In this document: in pieces, positions 42,006 to 50,158 of the stretch | Numbering within the stretch: the first letter of the stretch is position 1 | How the letters are laid out: the number at the start of each line of letters is the position of its first letter | Assembly: GCF_020873875.1 (NCBI RefSeq) | Contig: NZ_JAHWGU010000023.1 | Coordinates: forward strand, 78,279-142,278 | Direction of reading: 5' to 3' | Origin: Actinoplanes sp. DH11 | Lineage (GTDB): Bacteria; Actinomycetota; Actinomycetes; Mycobacteriales; Micromonosporaceae | Length of the DNA stretch: 64,000 nucleotides | The notes under the pieces: model-generated | Database searches by the model: none | What the model was told of the DNA's origin: nothing | The model's input: the letters and a program-made list of their open reading frames with translations, nothing else | Made by a program: the position numbers and the translations under genes

Positions 42006-42746
42006 TTAACGGGCGGCTCCCGTGGTGAGCTGCGTCCACACCACCTTACCGTCGGAAACCGGCAACACGCCCCACGCGTCCGTCAGGTCCCGGACCAGGC
42101 GCAGCCCGCGCCCACCGGCGTCGGTGACCGCCGGGTCCAGGGGACGTGGCATGCGCAGGCTGCCGTCGCGGACGGCCATGGTGAGCCGCCCGTCGCGCAG
42201 GCCGAACGTGAACTGCATGGTGGTGTGCGCGTGCCGGACCACGTTGGCGACCAGTTCGGTGGCGACCAGGCTGGCGGTCGCGGTGAGGTCCGCCCGCTGC
42301 CACGCGCCGCAGGCCTGGGTGACCAGGTGGCGGACCTGGCGGCAGGCCTCCGGCACCGGGCGCAGCCGGACCCGGATCCCGGGTGACGGTGTCTGGGCGT
42401 CGGCCTCGGCGAGCGCGCGGGAGCAGTCGGCCGCCATCCGCAGACCGGCGCAGTCCGGCGCGGCGGCCAGGGCGTCGCGGGTCGGCTGGTCCGCGCCGCA
42501 CACCACGATCGGCACCGCCGGGAACTCCGCTGTCTGGCAGACGACGGAGCCGAGAGTGGTGAGGGCCTGCGGCTCGGCGACCCGCAGTCGCCCGACGTCG
42601 AGCAGCAATGTGGAGGGCAGCAGCGACAGGCTGCGGCGCACGGCGGCGCCCAGGGCGTCGCCGGTCATCCGGTCCAGGGTGCCGCTGACCGTGAGCACGG
42701 CCACCGGCAGATCCCGCTCCGGCCGGCAGACCAGCTGGCTGGGCAT
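42006..42746 (-). CDS. Second STAS-HATPase fusion protein
   Basis: A 246-residue paralogue of the protein at 38322-39047. The STAS half has VAVLTVSGTLDRMTGDALGA and LLLDVGRLRVAEPQALTTLG, again without a serine at the phosphorylation site. The ATPase half has LVATELVANVVRHAHTTMQF (N-box), LTMAVRDGSLRMPRPLDP and AGGRGLRLVRDLTDAWGVLP. It is first in the four-gene leftward unit (STAS-ATPase, CheB, CheR, STAS-ATPase), with GGAGG seven bases before the ATG. Likely acts as switch kinase or anti-sigma factor; the partner is unknown. Confidence 0.88.
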   Translation of the reverse strand: MPSQLVCRPERDLPVAVLTVSGTLDRMTGDALGAAVRRSLSLLPSTLLLDVGRLRVAEPQALTTLGSVVCQTAEFPAVPIVVCGADQPTRDALAAAPDCAGLRMAADCSRALAEADAQTPSPGIRVRLRPVPEACRQVRHLVTQACGAWQRADLTATASLVATELVANVVRHAHTTMQFTFGLRDGRLTMAVRDGSLRMPRPLDPAVTDAGGRGLRLVRDLTDAWGVLPVSDGKVVWTQLTTGAAR

Positions 42747-42811
42747 GCGGTACGCCTCCCTCCGCGCGTCGGTCGAGGAGGGAGGTGCCCGCCGTCCCGG
42801 CCCGGCAAACG

Positions 42812-43939
42812 TCAGTCCCGGTTCCGGATCTTCTCGTAGAGCGACACGTAGGCCTCGGCCATCACCGCCGGGGTGAACCGCCGCTCGGCCTCGGCCCGGC
42901 AGGCCTGCGGGTCGATCGTGACGGCCTTGCCGACGAGCTCCCCGAGCGCTTCCTCCGAGTCGGTGAGCAGGCCGCTGTGCCCGTCCTCGATCAGTTCCGG
43001 CAGGCAGCCGCGGGCGATCCCGACGACCGGCGTGCCCAGGGCCAGGGACTCCACCACCGCGGTGCCGCCCGGCTCCTCCCAGCGCAGCGGGAACAGCGCC
43101 GACCGGGCGCCGGCGAGCAGCAGGTCGCGGTCGCGGCCGGTCACCGTGCCGACCCAGCGCACCCGCACGCCGTCGACGTGCGGTGCGACCTGTTCGCGCC
43201 AGAAGCGCACGTCGGGGTTGAGCGCCGCGGCCGGGTCACTCTCCGCGGCGGCGAGCTCCGCGGCGTTGCGGTACGGCCCGACCGGTCCCGCCAGCACCAG
43301 GTCGAACCCGTGCCGGTGGGCGAGCCGGGCGGCCAGGTCCTGGCCCTTACCCGGGTTGATCCGGCCCAGCACGATCGCGTACGAGCCCTTGGAGACCTCG
43401 ACCGGCGCCTCGGCGGCCAGCGGCGTGGACAGGTGCACGTGCCCGATCGAGTGGTCGCGCAGGGCCTGCGGTGCCCGGGCCAGCTGGGACGAGGAGACGC
43501 CGTTGACGTGCACCCGGCCGCCGCCGTCGAAGGTGGAGTAGAGCTCGGGGTGCTTGTGCAGGTCCCAGTGCAGGGTCTGCAGCCCGGGCGGGGCGTCGGC
43601 GCCCAGCGACGCCAGGGTGACGAGGCCGGCCGCCTCGACGTGGTCGTGGATCAGGTCGATGTCGTCGCGTTCGCGCAGCGCCCGCACCACCGCGTGCTGG
43701 TGCGCCTGCACCACGCCGACGGCCTGGTTGTACGGCTTCTGGATCGCCCCGAACTGGCCCCGGTCGAAGACCGAGACCCGCCCGTCGGCCTCGATGGTGC
43801 TCTCGCCGACGGTGGCCAGCACCACCTCGACGCCGAGCCGGCGCAGTTCGGGGACGAGCGCGGCGACGATGTTCTCGATGCCCCCGTACCCGGCCGGCGG
43901 TACCGGCAGCCACGGGCCGGCGTTCATCAGGACCTTCAC
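42812..43939 (-). CDS. GT4 family glycosyltransferase
   Basis: A 375-residue GT-B enzyme. MKVLMNAGPWLPVPPAGYGG is a typical N-terminus; VLGRINPGKGQDLAARLAHR opens the donor domain, and LRWEEPGGTAVVESLALGTP VVG carries the E-x7-E pair. Its ATG overlaps the stop of the gpgS-like gene (ATGA), so both work in one pathway, perhaps a glucosylglycerate-type compound or a related glycoside. The acceptor is unknown. Confidence 0.87.
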   Translation of the reverse strand: MKVLMNAGPWLPVPPAGYGGIENIVAALVPELRRLGVEVVLATVGESTIEADGRVSVFDRGQFGAIQKPYNQAVGVVQAHQHAVVRALRERDDIDLIHDHVEAAGLVTLASLGADAPPGLQTLHWDLHKHPELYSTFDGGGRVHVNGVSSSQLARAPQALRDHSIGHVHLSTPLAAEAPVEVSKGSYAIVLGRINPGKGQDLAARLAHRHGFDLVLAGPVGPYRNAAELAAAESDPAAALNPDVRFWREQVAPHVDGVRVRWVGTVTGRDRDLLLAGARSALFPLRWEEPGGTAVVESLALGTPVVGIARGCLPELIEDGHSGLLTDSEEALGELVGKAVTIDPQACRAEAERRFTPAVMAEAYVSLYEKIRNRD

Positions 43940-44949
43940 GCGGCCACCACCCGGTCCAGCGCGGCCGGGTCGAGCGAGACGAGCGGCGGGCGTTCGGTGA
44001 CCGCGGTGTCGGTGACCGCGATCTGCCGGTCCAGGTTGGGCAGCGCGTCGTCGCCGCCCCGCCGGAACTGGGTGAGCAGTGTGGACGGCGGGGTCGGCTC
44101 GACGACCAGGCCGCGCCGGTGCATCCGGGACCAGGCCGTCACCATGATCTGCGACGCCATCCGGCCGAGGGCCTCGGTGCCCTGGTGGCGGTGCTTGCGC
44201 TCGCCGAGGTCCACCTGGGCGAGCGCGTCCAGGCCGACGAGGTCGATCAGGTCGATCAGCATGCCGACCTCGACGCCGTATCCGGAGACGAACGGGATCC
44301 GCTCCAGGGTGCTGCGGCGGCCCGCGTACTCACCGGCGAGCGGCTGCACGAAGCCGGCCAGCTCGGGGAAGAAGAGGTTGAGCAGCGGCCGGGCGGCCAG
44401 TTCGGTGACGCGGCCGCCACCGTCGGTCTCCACGTTCACCGCGCCGATCAGCGGCCGGTGGTAGAAGCCCTTGACGAACTCCACCGTCGGGTCGGTCAGC
44501 AGCGGGCCGAGCAGCCCGGTGACGAAGTGGGCGGAGAACTCGTGCAGGTCGCCGTCGACGAACGCGACGACGTCGCCGGTGCTGGCGGCCAGGCCCACCC
44601 AGAGCGCGTCGCCCTTGCCCTCCATCCGGGGCAGCCCGCGGGTCAGCCGGTCCTGGCTGACGACCCGGGCGCCGGCCCGGCGGGCGACCTCCGCGGTGTC
44701 GTCGGTGGACCGCGAGTCGACGACCACGATCTCGTCCACCAGCGGGATCTGTTCGACCAGCTCACGGCGGATCGTGTCCACGATCGCGCCGATCGTGGCC
44801 TGCTCGTTACGGGCTGGGATGACCACACTCACCCCGGTCCGGCCCTTGGCCGCGGCCAGTTGTTCGGGCGTCCACTGCGTCGCTCGTCCCGTCCGGTACG
44901 TCGTCCACGCCTCGACGATCGGTGAGGCGGTCTCGTGCGAATGCCACAT
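43936..44949 (-). CDS. gpgS: Glucosyl-3-phosphoglycerate synthase-like GT2/GT81 enzyme
   Basis: A 337-residue GT-A glycosyltransferase. VSVVIPARNEQATIGAIVDT and EIVVVDSRSTDDTAEVARRA form the nucleotide fold; DVVAFVDGDLHEFSAHFVTG has the metal-binding acidic motif; VKGFYHRPLIG, PLAGEYAGRRSTLERIPFVS and GYGVEVGMLIDLIDLVG are characteristic of GpgS, which joins glucose from a nucleotide sugar to 3-phosphoglycerate, the first step to methylglucose lipopolysaccharide in mycobacteria. I chose ATG 44949 after GGGGGAACGCTG. No gpgP phosphatase is adjacent; the partner is a GT4 enzyme. Confidence 0.87.
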   Translation of the reverse strand: MWHSHETASPIVEAWTTYRTGRATQWTPEQLAAAKGRTGVSVVIPARNEQATIGAIVDTIRRELVEQIPLVDEIVVVDSRSTDDTAEVARRAGARVVSQDRLTRGLPRMEGKGDALWVGLAASTGDVVAFVDGDLHEFSAHFVTGLLGPLLTDPTVEFVKGFYHRPLIGAVNVETDGGGRVTELAARPLLNLFFPELAGFVQPLAGEYAGRRSTLERIPFVSGYGVEVGMLIDLIDLVGLDALAQVDLGERKHRHQGTEALGRMASQIMVTAWSRMHRRGLVVEPTPPSTLLTQFRRGGDDALPNLDRQIAVTDTAVTERPPLVSLDPAALDRVVAA

Positions 44950-45138
44950 CAGCGTTCCCCCAAGTTCGCGATCTTCCGGCTGGCGCACCTTTCCCACAAC
45001 GCGGCTTTATCAATCTTTCCGGATGGTTACAGATCGAATGCGAGCTCGTGCGCTCCCGTGTGGAGAGTTTGGGATCCGGGCCGTGGGATACAGATCGGTC
45101 CGCAACTGACGGCGGACAACGGCGGGGAGCACTTGACG
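44950..45138. other. Divergent intergenic region (gpgS pair / MocA pair)
   Basis: 189 bases between two divergent operons of sugar-metabolism genes. It is less GC-rich than average around 45000-45040 (TTTATCAATCTTTCCGGATG). No clear operator is seen. The shared region suggests coordinated expression. Confidence 0.4.
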
Positions 45139-46116
45139 ATGACACGAATCGGTCTGATCGGCGCGGGCGGCGTGGCGGCACGGCATGCCCGGGTCCTGTC
45201 GGATCTGCCGGATGTGCAGGTCAGCGGAGTAACAGATGTGGTGGCAGAGGCCGCCGGGAAGCTCGCCGGGCAGCACGGGGCGCAGGTGTACGCGACCGTG
45301 GCGGACCTGATCGACTCCGGACCCGACGCCGTCTACGTCTGCGTGCCGCCGTTCGCGCACGGGGAGGCGGAGCGGGCGGTGATCGCGGCCGGGCTGCCGA
45401 TGTTTGTGGAAAAGCCCATATCAATCAATCGGAGCGTCGCCTATGAAATCGCCGACCTCGTGGCCCAGCGTGACCTGACTACTGCTGTTGGTCACCATTG
45501 GCGATACCTGCCGATCGTCGAGCGGGCCCGCGAGATCCTCGACGGCCGCCCGATCCGGCTGATCTCCGGCGCCTGGCTGGACAAGGTGCCGCCGGTCGGC
45601 TGGTGGCCCCGGCTGGACCGGTCCGGCGGCCCGGTCGTCGAGCAGGCCGCACACGTGCTCGACCTGGCCCGGCACCTCGGCGGCGAGGTGGACGAGGTGT
45701 TCGCCTACGGCAACGGGACACCCCCGGACGCCCCCGGCGCCGACATCGACGGCGCCACCACCGCGGTGCTGCGGTTCGCCGGCGGCGCGGTCGGCACCCT
45801 GGCCGCCACCTGCGTGCTCGGCTGGAAGCAGCGGGCCGGACTGGAGATCTACGCCGACGGCCTGGCCCTGGCGCTGACCGAGACCGAGCTGGCGATCCGG
45901 ACCGGCGACGACACCGAGGTGATCACCTGCGACCCGGTCAGCGCGCACGTCGCGGTCGACCGGGCGTTCGTCGCGGCGGTGCGGGGCGAGCAGGACGACA
46001 TCCGGGTGCCGTACGCGGAAGCCGTCCGTACCCATGAGGTCGCTCTCGCCGTGGCCGACTCGGCAGCCGCCGGCCGCCCGGTCAGCCTGCGTCGTGCGGA
46101 GGCCGCGCGTGCCTGA
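45139..46116 (+). CDS. Gfo/Idh/MocA family NAD(P)-dependent oxidoreductase
   Basis: A 325-residue sugar dehydrogenase-type enzyme. TRIGLIGAGGVAARHARVL is the dinucleotide-binding loop; YVCVPPFAHGEAERAVIAAG followed by LPMFVEKPISINRSVA holds the EKP motif with the catalytic Lys, and GGPVVEQAAHVLDLARHLGG has the usual D-x3-H-like helix. The substrate is probably a sugar, inositol or derivative. The ATG at 45139 is used here; a TTG two codons upstream sits closer to GGGGAG. The next gene starts inside its last codons, so the two enzymes likely act in sequence. Confidence 0.88.
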   Translation: MTRIGLIGAGGVAARHARVLSDLPDVQVSGVTDVVAEAAGKLAGQHGAQVYATVADLIDSGPDAVYVCVPPFAHGEAERAVIAAGLPMFVEKPISINRSVAYEIADLVAQRDLTTAVGHHWRYLPIVERAREILDGRPIRLISGAWLDKVPPVGWWPRLDRSGGPVVEQAAHVLDLARHLGGEVDEVFAYGNGTPPDAPGADIDGATTAVLRFAGGAVGTLAATCVLGWKQRAGLEIYADGLALALTETELAIRTGDDTEVITCDPVSAHVAVDRAFVAAVRGEQDDIRVPYAEAVRTHEVALAVADSAAAGRPVSLRRAEAARA

Positions 46117-47206
46117 GAAGGATCGCAACCTGATCGTCGCCGGGCCGGGCCGCCTGGAGATCGCCGAGGTGGACGCCGAGCCGGTGCCCGAGGGCGGCTT
46201 CCGGGCCCGCACGCTGTTCAGCGGCATCTCAGCGGGCACCGAGCTGACCTTCCTGAAGGGCACCAACCCGGCCCTGCACGCCGGTTTCGACGCGGCGCTC
46301 GGGCTGTTCGGCGCCCCGCCGGAGCAGGCCTACCCGGTGAACCGGCTGGGCTACATGGAGGTGGCGCGGATCGAGCAGAGCCGCACCCCGGCGTTCCCGG
46401 ACGGCACCGTGGTCGCGATGACCTACGGCCACCGCACGGGCTGGACCGGGCACCCGCTGCGCGAGCGGGTGGTGGTCCTGCCGGACGACCTGGACCCGGT
46501 GCTCGGCGTCTACGCCGCGCACATGGGCCCGATCTGCGCCAACGGCCTGCTGCACGCGGCCGCCGACCGGTTCGGCCCGGCGGTGCGCTCGCTCGCCGAC
46601 GGTGTGCTCGGCGCCCGGGTCGCGGTCGTCGGCGCCGGCGTGGTCGGCCTGCTCACCGCCCTGTTCGCCCGGATGTACGGCGCCGCCTCGGTGGTGGTGC
46701 TCGACCCGACACCGCAGCGCCGCGCGGTGGCCGCCGCCCTCGGCCTGGAGACGCTGGACAGCGGCCCGGACGCCGACGACCCGGCGGTCACGCTGAAGAC
46801 CCGGTGGCGGCACGCCGACGGCGACCGCGGCGCCGACGTGGTCTTCCAGTGCCGGGGCCAGGCCGCCGCGCTGCACCTGGGGCTGCGCCTGCTCCGGCCG
46901 CAGGGCACGGTGATCGACCTGGCCTTCTACCCGGGCGGCGCGGACGAGGTCCGGCTCGGCGAGGAGTTCCACCACAACGGCCTGGGGGTACGCTGCGCCC
47001 AGATCGGCCGGGTGCCGCGCGGGCTCGCGCACTCCTGGGACCGGGAACGGCTCTCCGCGGCGACCCTGGACCTGCTGCGCGCCGACGGCGAGGCGATCCG
47101 CAAGCACCTGGTGACGGCGGTAGTGCCGTTCGACGAGGGCCCCGCGGTCCTCGACGACCTGGCCGCACGCCGGCGACAGGAGTTGCAGGTGGTGCTCTCC
47201 TTCTGA
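46109..47206 (+). CDS. MDR-family (zinc alcohol dehydrogenase-like) oxidoreductase
   Basis: A 365-residue medium-chain dehydrogenase. The N-terminal GroES-like part has FSGISAGTELTFLKGTNPAL, and the Rossmann part RVAVVGAGVVGLLTALFARM with VVVLDPTPQRRAVAAALG. The cysteine cluster for structural zinc is missing, as is usual for the BchC-like and threonine-dehydrogenase-like subgroup with this N-terminus. The GTG start overlaps the MocA gene by eight bases. With the MocA partner and the divergent glycosyltransferases it suggests formation of an unusual sugar or glycoside; this is inference. Confidence 0.85.
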   Translation: MPEKDRNLIVAGPGRLEIAEVDAEPVPEGGFRARTLFSGISAGTELTFLKGTNPALHAGFDAALGLFGAPPEQAYPVNRLGYMEVARIEQSRTPAFPDGTVVAMTYGHRTGWTGHPLRERVVVLPDDLDPVLGVYAAHMGPICANGLLHAAADRFGPAVRSLADGVLGARVAVVGAGVVGLLTALFARMYGAASVVVLDPTPQRRAVAAALGLETLDSGPDADDPAVTLKTRWRHADGDRGADVVFQCRGQAAALHLGLRLLRPQGTVIDLAFYPGGADEVRLGEEFHHNGLGVRCAQIGRVPRGLAHSWDRERLSAATLDLLRADGEAIRKHLVTAVVPFDEGPAVLDDLAARRRQELQVVLSF

Positions 47207-47263
47207 CGGCCTGCCGGAGGTCCGGCGCCTGAGAAGGGCGGAAATGAAGTACCGTTGCGCGCC

Positions 47264-49555
47264 ATGGGTGTGTCGCAGCGGTTCAAGAACCGTTTCCGTA
47301 AGTTTCTGCAGCGTCCGGGCACGACAGTGGACCTCGGGCCACTGTCGCGCCGGCTCGCTGCGATCGAGGCGCGCGAGGACGCTCTGAAGGAGCTGGACGA
47401 CGCGGCGCTGACCGAGGCGGCGCGCGAGGCGAGCGACTACGCCGAACTCTGCGCGATCGGCCGGGAGGCCGCCCGCCGCGCGATCGGCCAGCGGCCGTAC
47501 GACGTCCAGCTCCTCGGCACCATGGCCCTGCTCGACGGCGGCGTCGCCGAGATGGCCACCGGTGAGGGCAAGACGCTCACCGCGACCCTCGCGGCGTACG
47601 GGCACACCCGCCTCGGGAACGGCCCGGTGCACGTGCTCACCGTCAACGACTATCTCGCCAAGCGCGACGCCACCTGGATGGAGCCGATCTACACGCTCCT
47701 CGGCCTGACCGTGGGCTGGGTGACCGAGTCGATGACGCCGGAGGAGCGCCGCGAGGCCTACCTGTCCGACGTCACCTACGTCTCGGTGAGCGAGGCCGGC
47801 TTCGACTACCTGCGCGACCAGCTGGTCACCGACGTGGCCGACCGGGTGCAGCGGGACCTGGCGACGGCCATCGTCGACGAGGCCGACTCGATCCTGATCG
47901 ACGAGGCCCGGGTGCCCATGGTGCTGGCCGGCAGCACCGCCACCGAGAGCAACCCGGTGCACGAGTCCGCCGCCCTGGTCCGCGGCCTGCGCAAGGGCAA
48001 GCACTACGAGGTGGCCGAGGACGGCCGCAGCGTCGCCTTCACCGACGACGGCCTCAAGCACCTGGAGGAGGAGCTCGGCGGCATCGACCTCTACGCCGAC
48101 GAGCAGGTCGCCCACCTCTCCGCCCTGAACGTGGCGCTGCACGCGCACGCCCTGCTGCGCCGCGACGTCGACTACATCGTCCGCAACGGCACCGTAGAGC
48201 TGATCGACGAGATGCGCGGCCGGGTCGCCCAGCGGCGCCGCTGGCCGGACGGCCTGCAGGCGGCCGTGGAGGCCAAGGAGGGTCTGTCCGCGACCGCCGA
48301 GGGCGAGGTGCTGGACACCATCACCGTGCAGGCGTTCATCGCGCTCTACAAGACCGTCTGCGGCATGACGGCGACCGCCGTGCACGTCGGCGAGCAGCTC
48401 CGGGAGTACTTCAAGCTCGAAGTGGCGGTCATCCCGCCGAACACGCCGAACATCCGTGAGGACGACCCGGACCGGATCTACTCGGCGCACGACATGCGCG
48501 ACGAGGCCCTGGTCGAGGAGATCAAGCTGGCCCACGAGAAGGGCCGGCCGGTGCTGATCGGCACCCTGGACGTGAAGGCCTCCGAGCGGCTGGCGCAGCA
48601 GCTCGCCGACGCCGGTGTGCCGTCCAGCGTGCTGAACGCGAAGAACGACGCCGAGGAGGCCGCGATCATCGCGGAGGCGGGCGCGCTCGGCGCGGTCACC
48701 GTCTCCACCCAGATGGCCGGCCGCGGCGTCGACATCCGGCTCGGCGGCAGCGACGAGGCCGACCGCGACCGGGTGGTCGAGCTCGGCGGCCTCTACGTGA
48801 TCGGTTCCGGCCGGCACGACAGCCGCCGGGTCGACGACCAGCTCCGTGGCCGGGCCGGCCGGCAGGGCGACCCGGGCGCCTCGGTCTTCTTCGTCAGCCT
48901 CGAGGACGAGCTGGTCACCCGGCACGCCGGTGACATCCTGCCGGCCTCGCCGCGGATGGACATGGACGGCGTGGTGCACGACCCGCAGGTGGACTACGCG
49001 GTCGAGCACGCCCAGCGGGTCGCCGAGGGCGTCAACTACGAGATCCACCGCAACACCTGGCGGTACAGCCAGGTGATCGAGCAGCAGCGCCTGCTGCTGG
49101 CCGAGCGCCGGGAGCGGCTGCTCACCTCCGAGGTCGCCGCGATCATGCTGCTGGAGAAGTCGGCGGAGAAGGCCAAGGAGACCGACGAGGACGTGCTCTC
49201 CGACTCGGCCCGGGCGATCGCGCTCTACCACCTGGACCGGCTCTGGGCGGAGCACCTGGCCTACCTCTCCGAGGTCCGCGAGGGCGTGCACCTGCGGGCT
49301 CTGGGCAAGCTGGACCCGCTCGACGAGTTCCACCGGTCAGCGGTGCCGGCGTTCCAGGAGTTGCTCACCCAGGTCGAGGCGCGGACCATCGAGACCTTCG
49401 AGGAGGTCGACCTCAGCGACGGCTGGCAGCCCGACCGCGCCGAGATCGTCCGGCCCAGCGCGACATGGACCTACCTGGTCCACGACAACCCGTTCGGTTC
49501 CGAGCTGGACCGGCTGATCGCGGCCGTCGGCCGCCGCCTCACGTCGGGCGGCTGA
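47264..49555 (+). CDS. secA2: Accessory preprotein translocase ATPase SecA2
   Basis: A 763-residue SecA homologue, shorter than housekeeping SecA (about 900-950) and lacking its C-terminal zinc-binding tail, as in actinobacterial SecA2. Motifs: RPYDVQLLGTMALLDGGVAE, MATGEGKTLTATLAA (Walker A), HVLTVNDYLAKRDATWM, TAIVDEADSILIDEARVPMV (DEAD-type box), GRPVLIGTLDVKASERLAQQ, VSTQMAGRGVDIRLGGSDEA and DDQLRGRAGRQGDPGASVFF. It exports a subset of proteins together with SecYEG. The ATG at 47264 is preferred over TTG 47255. The last 17 bases overlap the convergent ankyrin gene. Confidence 0.94.
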   Translation: MGVSQRFKNRFRKFLQRPGTTVDLGPLSRRLAAIEAREDALKELDDAALTEAAREASDYAELCAIGREAARRAIGQRPYDVQLLGTMALLDGGVAEMATGEGKTLTATLAAYGHTRLGNGPVHVLTVNDYLAKRDATWMEPIYTLLGLTVGWVTESMTPEERREAYLSDVTYVSVSEAGFDYLRDQLVTDVADRVQRDLATAIVDEADSILIDEARVPMVLAGSTATESNPVHESAALVRGLRKGKHYEVAEDGRSVAFTDDGLKHLEEELGGIDLYADEQVAHLSALNVALHAHALLRRDVDYIVRNGTVELIDEMRGRVAQRRRWPDGLQAAVEAKEGLSATAEGEVLDTITVQAFIALYKTVCGMTATAVHVGEQLREYFKLEVAVIPPNTPNIREDDPDRIYSAHDMRDEALVEEIKLAHEKGRPVLIGTLDVKASERLAQQLADAGVPSSVLNAKNDAEEAAIIAEAGALGAVTVSTQMAGRGVDIRLGGSDEADRDRVVELGGLYVIGSGRHDSRRVDDQLRGRAGRQGDPGASVFFVSLEDELVTRHAGDILPASPRMDMDGVVHDPQVDYAVEHAQRVAEGVNYEIHRNTWRYSQVIEQQRLLLAERRERLLTSEVAAIMLLEKSAEKAKETDEDVLSDSARAIALYHLDRLWAEHLAYLSEVREGVHLRALGKLDPLDEFHRSAVPAFQELLTQVEARTIETFEEVDLSDGWQPDRAEIVRPSATWTYLVHDNPFGSELDRLIAAVGRRLTSGG

Positions 49556-49958
49556 CCTCCGACAGCAGCGCGGCCATCTCCGGCAGGTCGAAGAAGGCCG
49601 CCGTCTCGACCGCTGAGGGCCGTCCGGCGTGGGGATCCGCGCCGGCGGCCAGCAGCGACTCCACCGTGTCCCGGTTCTGCCGGAAGACGGCCGCGGCGAG
49701 CGCCGTCTGCCCCCGGTCGTTGAACCGGTCCGGGTCGGCGCCGAGCCGCAGCAGCTCCGTCACCGTGCCCGGGTGGTTGTGGTACGCCGCCAGGATCAGC
49801 AGGGTGTCGCCCTTGTCGTTGGTCAGGTTCGCCGGCAGGCCCGCCGCGACCTGTGCTGTCAGTTCCGGATCCCCGCTTCGTGCCAGGTCGAACATGCGAT
49901 GCGCGAACGCCAGGGTCTCTTCGTCAAGCTCAGCCACGTGGTGTGCGTACCCGTGCAT
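49539..49958 (-). CDS. Small ankyrin-repeat protein
   Basis: A 139-residue protein made of about three ankyrin repeats: NDKGDTLLILAAYHNHPGTV TELLRLGADP, NDRGQTALAAAVFRQNRDTV ESLLAAGADP, and a degenerate PSAVETAAFFDLPEMAALLS. These domains bind other proteins. The start is ATG 49958, with TTG 49970 as an alternative; neither has a strong ribosome binding site. Its end overlaps secA2 by 17 bases on the opposite strand. The partner is unknown. Confidence 0.88.
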   Translation of the reverse strand: MHGYAHHVAELDEETLAFAHRMFDLARSGDPELTAQVAAGLPANLTNDKGDTLLILAAYHNHPGTVTELLRLGADPDRFNDRGQTALAAAVFRQNRDTVESLLAAGADPHAGRPSAVETAAFFDLPEMAALLSEVSRPT

Positions 49959-50061
49959 GCCGTTCGGCAATCTTTAATGAGGCTGACAGAAAGCGTTCGC
50001 AAAATGCGTTTCTGTGACGAAGAACAATGTGGAACAGCTTTCCCACACTGTGGTTGGCGAC

Positions 50062-50091
50062 TTGACCCGCGTACAGGCGGCCCGGAAATAT
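50062..50091 (+). promoter_or_regulatory. Candidate promoter of the winged-helix gene
   Basis: TTGACC, 18 bases, AAATAT, in an AT-richer divergent region, about 70 bases before the ATG. It matches the housekeeping pattern reasonably well. Confidence 0.4.
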
Positions 50092-50158
50092 CGTCCCCGC
50101 TTTACGCACAGTGATCACTCGTATTCGCTTGCCGCAGCAAATTCTGGGGGATGAATAA

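Noticed and set aside
46229..49333. 1034-codon minus-strand frame opposite the MDR and secA2 genes
   Set aside because: Same shadow effect; the plus-strand SecA2 motifs are decisive.
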